The notes under the pieces: generated by a model
Database searches by the model: none
What the model saw: the letters and a program-made list of their open reading frames with translations, nothing else
What the model was told of the DNA's origin: nothing
Translations under genes and position numbers: made by a program
Shown: positions 60,536 through 64,000 of the stretch, in pieces
How the letters are laid out: each line of letters opens with the position of its first letter
Position numbering within the stretch: the first letter of the stretch is position 1
Assembly (NCBI RefSeq): GCF_006175945.1
Contig: NZ_VAJL01000001.1
Span: forward strand, 3,915,001 to 3,979,000
Length of the DNA: 64,000 bases
Direction: 5' to 3'
DNA from: Chryseobacterium mulctrae
GTDB lineage: Bacteria; Bacteroidota; Bacteroidia; Flavobacteriales; Weeksellaceae

Positions 60536-61253
60536 TCTTTTAATTATAGTTCGTCATTACTTTGCCCTGGATCTTCTGCGGCTTGCTTTTTAATTCGTTA
60601 AAAGTTCTTTGGCCAAGCAAAGCTTTGCAACTTTTAACGAACTACATTTTTCATTTTTTTTAGTTCGTCATTTTTCGATGCCGGTTTGTCTTCAGATCTG
60701 ATTTTAATTCGTTAATCATTTTCAGAACCGGAGGCGCTCCCACCCATTCGCCCCGATTTTAGCGAATCATTTTTTGTCAGTTGGCCAAAAGCATAATCCC
60801 TCTCTTTCCCTTCCCTATTATGCTTTCAGCATACTGAGTGGAATTTTTTTTTTAAATGTGTGGTGGTATCGGGATGAAAAGCAGTAGTTAAGAGTTTTCG
60901 TATCACTTTCTCCGTTGATAAGAACTTCCTGCCGATTTCCGTAGTCTGAGGGTTTCCCGATTTTCTACTGCGAATTTGAAAGATTTTTTCCAAAAAAATT
61001 CTACCCCCGTAACTTTTTTGGGAATCCGATTTTTTCAAAATCAAACCCACCACAAAAAAGTTACCCCGACACCAAGTGCAAGCACCCCATTTTTTACGCT
61101 AAAATATTTCACGAGACATTGCATAGAAAAGTCGGAACCTCAGATACACTACGCAAATAGACAGAGTTCTTTGAAATCAACGGAAAAAGCAAAACAAAAA
61201 CTCAAACTAAATTATGCTTTTCATCACCGATACTCACCACTTTAGAAAAAGTC
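60536..61253. other. Structured non-coding region with TTCGTTAA repeats
   Basis: About 720 bp without a believable gene. TTCGTTAA or its complement occurs at 60594, 60634 and 60708, and TTCGTCA at 60550 and 60664. A perfect 13-base hairpin (TTCGTTAAAAGTT and AACTTTTAACGAA) spans 60594-60641 with an inner GCAAAGCTTTGC palindrome. The rest alternates T-rich and C-rich stretches. This could be a transfer-origin or single-strand-origin region of a mobile element. Confidence 0.5.
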
Positions 61254-61269
61254 AAGTGTCCTCGATGCC
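61254..61269 (+). promoter_or_regulatory. Motif shared by ardC and ssb
   Basis: AAGTGTCCTCGATGCC, 57 nt before the ardC start. See the copy upstream of ssb at 39551-39566. Confidence 0.5.
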
Positions 61270-61326
61270 TATGCATATAAACCTTATTTTTTAACATTAT
61301 AACTACTAATTAATAAATATAACATT

Positions 61327-62277
61327 ATGAAAACAACTAAAAAAACAACTACAAGAAAATATAAAACAGAGCCAAAAGGAGATAAATTTATAGATAAAAT
61401 TTTAGAAAATTTAGATCAAGTGAACGCAAAAGATTGGGAAATGTACGCCAATTTAGATTCTGTTTACCCATCAAATTTATTTACAAAAAAAAGATATAAA
61501 GGATTTAATGTAATGACTTTATTTCTCGATACAGTTGTAAAAAAATTTACTTCTGCAAAATATGCCACTTTTAACAGTATCTCAAAGGCAGGCGGAAAAT
61601 TGAAAAAAGGCGCAAAAGGATGCGTTATTGAATTTTTTACATATACTTACAAGCATAAAGAAACTGGAAAATATTATTCTTTGGAGCAAGTAAAATTAAT
61701 GAACGAAGCGGAAAGAAAAAATATTGGAAAAATACCATGTATTAAAAATTACGTAGTTTTTAATTCTGAATTAATTGAAAATCTTTCAGAGATTAATTTA
61801 GATATTGTAGATGAAGAAGCAAGCGAAAACGAAATTTCAGAGCAAGTAAATTGCGAAATATTTATTTCTAATATAATCACCAAAGGAAATTTAAAATTAA
61901 AATTCGGGTTAGAAGAAGTTGCCTATTATTCGCCATCCTTTGATTATGTTCAATTGCCTGAGAGAAAATATTTTTTTACTGCATCAAAATACTATTCTAC
62001 ATTATTTCACGAAATTATACATTGGACGGGTCACCCACGCAGATTAGACAGGGAATTAAAAGGACATAGTGACATAGAAAGCTACAGTTTCGAAGAACTA
62101 ATAGCAGAAATGGGGGCAATGCTTATATCGTTGCAATTTGGCATATCTGAAGAGTTTGGAAACTCATTACGTTACTTGAAAGGGTGGACTACAAAAAATA
62201 TAGAAAACAGAGAAACTAATTTAAGAAACGCATTTACTCAATCTAAAAAAGCTAAAAAATTTCTTGAATCACTTTAA
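61327..62277 (+). CDS. ardC: ArdC-like antirestriction protein
   Basis: A 316-residue two-domain protein. The N-terminal part (about residues 10-150) is the ssDNA-binding ArcN domain (VYPSNLFTKKRYKGFNVMTL, KGAKGCVIEFFTYT). The C-terminal part is a zincin-like metalloprotease domain with HEIIHWTGH (HExxH) and a downstream Glu in YSFEELIAEMGA. ArdC proteins on conjugative elements protect incoming DNA from restriction and are expressed early in the recipient. A terminator follows. Confidence 0.92.
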   Translation: MKTTKKTTTRKYKTEPKGDKFIDKILENLDQVNAKDWEMYANLDSVYPSNLFTKKRYKGFNVMTLFLDTVVKKFTSAKYATFNSISKAGGKLKKGAKGCVIEFFTYTYKHKETGKYYSLEQVKLMNEAERKNIGKIPCIKNYVVFNSELIENLSEINLDIVDEEASENEISEQVNCEIFISNIITKGNLKLKFGLEEVAYYSPSFDYVQLPERKYFFTASKYYSTLFHEIIHWTGHPRRLDRELKGHSDIESYSFEELIAEMGAMLISLQFGISEEFGNSLRYLKGWTTKNIENRETNLRNAFTQSKKAKKFLESL

Positions 62278-62280
62278 AAT

Positions 62281-62300
62281 AAAGCCCTTAAATGGGCTTT
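62281..62300 (+). terminator. Terminator of ardC
   Basis: AAAGCCC and GGGCTTT around TTAAAT, directly after the ardC stop. Confidence 0.8.
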
Positions 62301-62336
62301 ATAATATTATAACTATTAATAAAAATATATAACATT

Positions 62337-62524
62337 ATGAGAGATTTAATTTTCGTTTTATTTGAAACAGATGTTTTCAAAACAAATAGCAGTAGAGTTT
62401 TTAAAGCTGTTTTTACTACAAGAGCATTAGCACAAGAACACGCTACAAATAATCGAATAAAAGCACAATTTCTTCGTCAAATATTATCGAAGTAGAAGCA
62501 AATATTTATACTGATAATCTTTAA
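62337..62524 (+). pseudogene. Small gene with frameshift
   Basis: The ATG frame reads MRDLIFVLFETDVFKTNSSR and VFKAVFTTRALAQEHATNNR, then ends FLRQILSK. One extra base near 62470 would join it to SSSNIIEVEANIYTDNL and a TAA at 62522, giving about 61 residues. The leader before its ATG (ATAACATTATG) is the same as before ardC. The family is unknown. Confidence 0.5.
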
Positions 62525-62532
62525 TTTTTATT

Positions 62533-62835
62533 ATGGAAAATAAATTTGAAACAGGTGTAATTTTGGCAACAAATGCCGTTAAAAAAACAATGATAGAAAA
62601 TCCAAAATTTTCAATATTTTGTCAGAAATGTTTAGAAAAACATTCCTCTGGAGATTGGGGAGATTTGGAAGAAGAAGACAAAGAATCTAATGATTTTTCA
62701 CTTGAAAATGAAGGAAGAATTTTTAGCAGTTATAAATTTTCTGAAGACTTAAAAATTCAAAATGAAGAAAAAATTTGGATAATAACCGAATGTAATAGAG
62801 ATGCAACAACCTTGCTTTTTCCGTCAGAATATTAA
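62533..62835 (+). CDS. Conserved plasmid-related protein
   Basis: A 100-residue protein with the conserved text SSGDWGDLEEEDKESND and WIITECNRDATTLLFPSEY. I recognise this as a small family found widely on plasmids and ICEs (often named plasmid-related protein) and of unknown function. It follows ardC and the frameshifted small gene on the same strand, in keeping with an establishment region. Confidence 0.82.
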   Translation: MENKFETGVILATNAVKKTMIENPKFSIFCQKCLEKHSSGDWGDLEEEDKESNDFSLENEGRIFSSYKFSEDLKIQNEEKIWIITECNRDATTLLFPSEY

Positions 62836-63153
62836 AAATAATAGTTCGTTAAAATCATTCCGGAAGAAAGCAATCTGCACCAACTCCGGAATGAATTAAC
62901 GAATAAAAAAATGGAATAATTTTGTTTTTTCCGACTATAAAAGCGGTCAAAAAATCATTTTTTTTTCAATTTTCGAAAATGAAAATTTTAATATTTTAAA
63001 ATTTTTCCTTTCCTTTACCTTGTTTCTCCGTTTAATTTTTTAAATTTGAATGCAATTATGTTTAAACTGGGGTCAGTCGACGAAAAGTAAAAAAAACAGG
63101 GTTAAGGATAAAATCTATCATATTTTTTGCTTTGAATAGATTTTATATATTAA
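62836..63153. other. Intergenic region with long hairpin and 22-bp repeat
   Basis: A long imperfect hairpin at 62845-62903 pairs TTCGTTAAAATCATTCCGGA with TCCGGAATGAATTAACGAA over a 20-nt loop. The right copy of the 22-bp direct repeat lies at 62921-62942. The remaining DNA is T-rich and holds the 3' region of the next minus-strand gene. Confidence 0.6.
62921..62942 (+). repeat. 22-bp direct repeat, right copy
   Basis: Identical to 59884-59905. It ends 18 bp after the TTCGTTAA hairpin. Confidence 0.75.
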
Positions 63154-64000
63154 TCAGAAATTTTTGTTAATACCTAACACTATATGGCGTGGCAACAGTC
63201 TTTGTGTGTATAAACTCTCACTTATATTATTTATTGAGTATCTCTGAATACTGTTTGAATTTAAAAGATTATTGCCCTGAATAAAAATACTCATATTATA
63301 CTTCTTTAAAGTATAGTTCGCTTTAATATCCCAAAACTGAGTAGTTTTTTGAGCTGTATTTCCAAATTTATAATATTCTACAAGAGACTCAATCCTAAAC
63401 TGTGAATTTATAGTAAAATAAAGGTTCAAAAAACCTTTTTGATCTATGTATTTGTTAGAATTCACTTTCGAAGAAATAGTATTGAATGCCCATTCATAAC
63501 CGCATTCATAGTTAATAAATTTTGTCCAGCCTGATTTCATTTCAAAAGCTGCCTTCCAATTGATAAATTTAGTTTTTATTAAAGGTTGATTATTTACACT
63601 ATTTTCATAGCCCGATTGCATATAAGAGCTTAAAATACTCAATCTTGATCTTATAGGCTTTAAGTATTTTCTTAATTCTAAGCTTGCAGATAAATTGCTA
63701 TTATTCTTTACCAAAATTGTTTGATTAAAAGTGTAATTAGGATTTACAATCATATTATTAGACAAATAATCTCCACTTTTGAAAAAATTAATATTGAAAT
63801 TAAGATATTGAGACATTTGCTCTCCCACGTTGTAGCTAAATCCTAAATTACAATCTTGCAAAACAGCAAAATTTACATTGCTCTGTTTAAAGTTTCTGTT
63901 TCCCTGATAGATATAGTTAGTATAAACATCGTTGATACTGACTGTGGAAAATTTCCTTCCTGCATTCAAATTAAAATTTCCTATTTTTCTGTTTTGGTAA
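63154..64000 (-). CDS. Outer-membrane beta-barrel receptor, C-terminal part (cut by window edge)
   Basis: At least 282 residues of an outer-membrane barrel of the TonB-receptor-like family (OMP_b-brl_3/PF14905 type). Alternating aromatic strands (FAVLQDCNLGFSYNVGEQMS, QFRIESLVEYYKFGNTAQKT) lead to the typical ending NISESLYTQRLLPRHIVLGI and a final NF. The frame is open at the right edge, so the start, signal peptide and any plug lie beyond the window. The ligand is unknown. Confidence 0.85.
   Translation of the reverse strand, partial: YQNRKIGNFNLNAGRKFSTVSINDVYTNYIYQGNRNFKQSNVNFAVLQDCNLGFSYNVGEQMSQYLNFNINFFKSGDYLSNNMIVNPNYTFNQTILVKNNSNLSASLELRKYLKPIRSRLSILSSYMQSGYENSVNNQPLIKTKFINWKAAFEMKSGWTKFINYECGYEWAFNTISSKVNSNKYIDQKGFLNLYFTINSQFRIESLVEYYKFGNTAQKTTQFWDIKANYTLKKYNMSIFIQGNNLLNSNSIQRYSINNISESLYTQRLLPRHIVLGINKNF

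Noticed and set aside
60826..61245. Overlapping small frames on both strands in the ArdC upstream region
   Set aside because: Compositional bias from T-rich and C-rich tracts; no start signals or motifs.

Overview
The window is low-GC DNA from a member of the Bacteroidota, most likely a Chryseobacterium-like flavobacterium. The evidence is -7 boxes of the form TAnnTTTG, a type IX secretion sorting domain, DUF5690 and DUF6520 proteins, RteC, a SusC-like TonB-dependent receptor, a TIR-STING protein and many Crp-type regulators. No rRNA, tRNA or CRISPR array was seen. Core housekeeping genes are absent, while replication-initiator, iteron, resolvase, SSB, ArdC and UmuDC genes are present. The window is therefore either part of a large plasmid or a chromosomal region that has absorbed plasmid and ICE material. 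The sequence alone does not decide between these.

Layout. 0.3-1.6 kb: a small AraC-type regulator and an SDR oxidoreductase. 2.2-11.1 kb (minus strand): a five-gene phosphonate-scavenging operon (TonB receptor, DUF5690 transporter, FAD oxidoreductase, phosphonatase-like HAD hydrolase, secreted phosphoesterase with a T9SS tail). It lies below an XRE-cupin regulator, and a shared GTTTAC-N5-GTAAAC-like motif follows both promoters. 11.1-14.1 kb: a cold-shock gene and gene relics around two copies of a 125-128 bp palindromic repeat. 14.1-20.1 kb: AraC regulator, siderophore-interacting protein, several unknowns, a Crp regulator and an esterase. 20.0-24.1 kb: a gene graveyard cut by an IS21-family element. 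24.2-28.7 kb: an unknown gene, a structured leader and a CBASS-type antiphage operon (DUF2188 protein, CD-NTase, TIR-STING), followed by a class III cyclase-fold protein. 28.7-32.5 kb: an envelope operon (DUF6520, MauE/propeller, small Cys protein, lipoprotein) interrupted by an IS3-like element with a clean 9-bp target duplication. 32.7-41.8 kb: TPR/AraC regulator, RteC, DUF3853, a HTH protein, a Rep initiator, eight iterons with a DnaA box, primase, SSB, RadC and a serine resolvase. 42.0-55.5 kb: response regulator, RsbQ-like hydrolase with a PAS histidine kinase, SemiSWEET, two paralogous Crp + DUF892 modules, GlsB and YtxH stress proteins, and small envelope or unknown genes marked by a dispersed 14-mer. 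55.6-62.9 kb: secreted nuclease, UmuDC, an SRAP protein, twin unknowns, and an ArdC module bounded by a 22-bp direct repeat and TTCGTTAA hairpins. The last gene is a beta-barrel receptor cut by the window edge.

How it works together. The phosphonate genes form a plausible surface-to-cytosol route: ester cleavage outside the cell, TonB-driven import, inner-membrane transport, oxidation of the amino group and cleavage of the C-P bond. The CBASS genes would make a cyclic dinucleotide on infection and trigger TIR-STING NAD+ degradation. The rep/iteron/resolvase block is a complete-looking replicon core. SSB and ArdC, 22 kb apart, share an upstream motif at the same distance, as expected for co-regulated establishment genes. 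RsbQ/PAS-kinase, the Crp/DUF892 pairs, GlsB and YtxH suggest a general-stress region.
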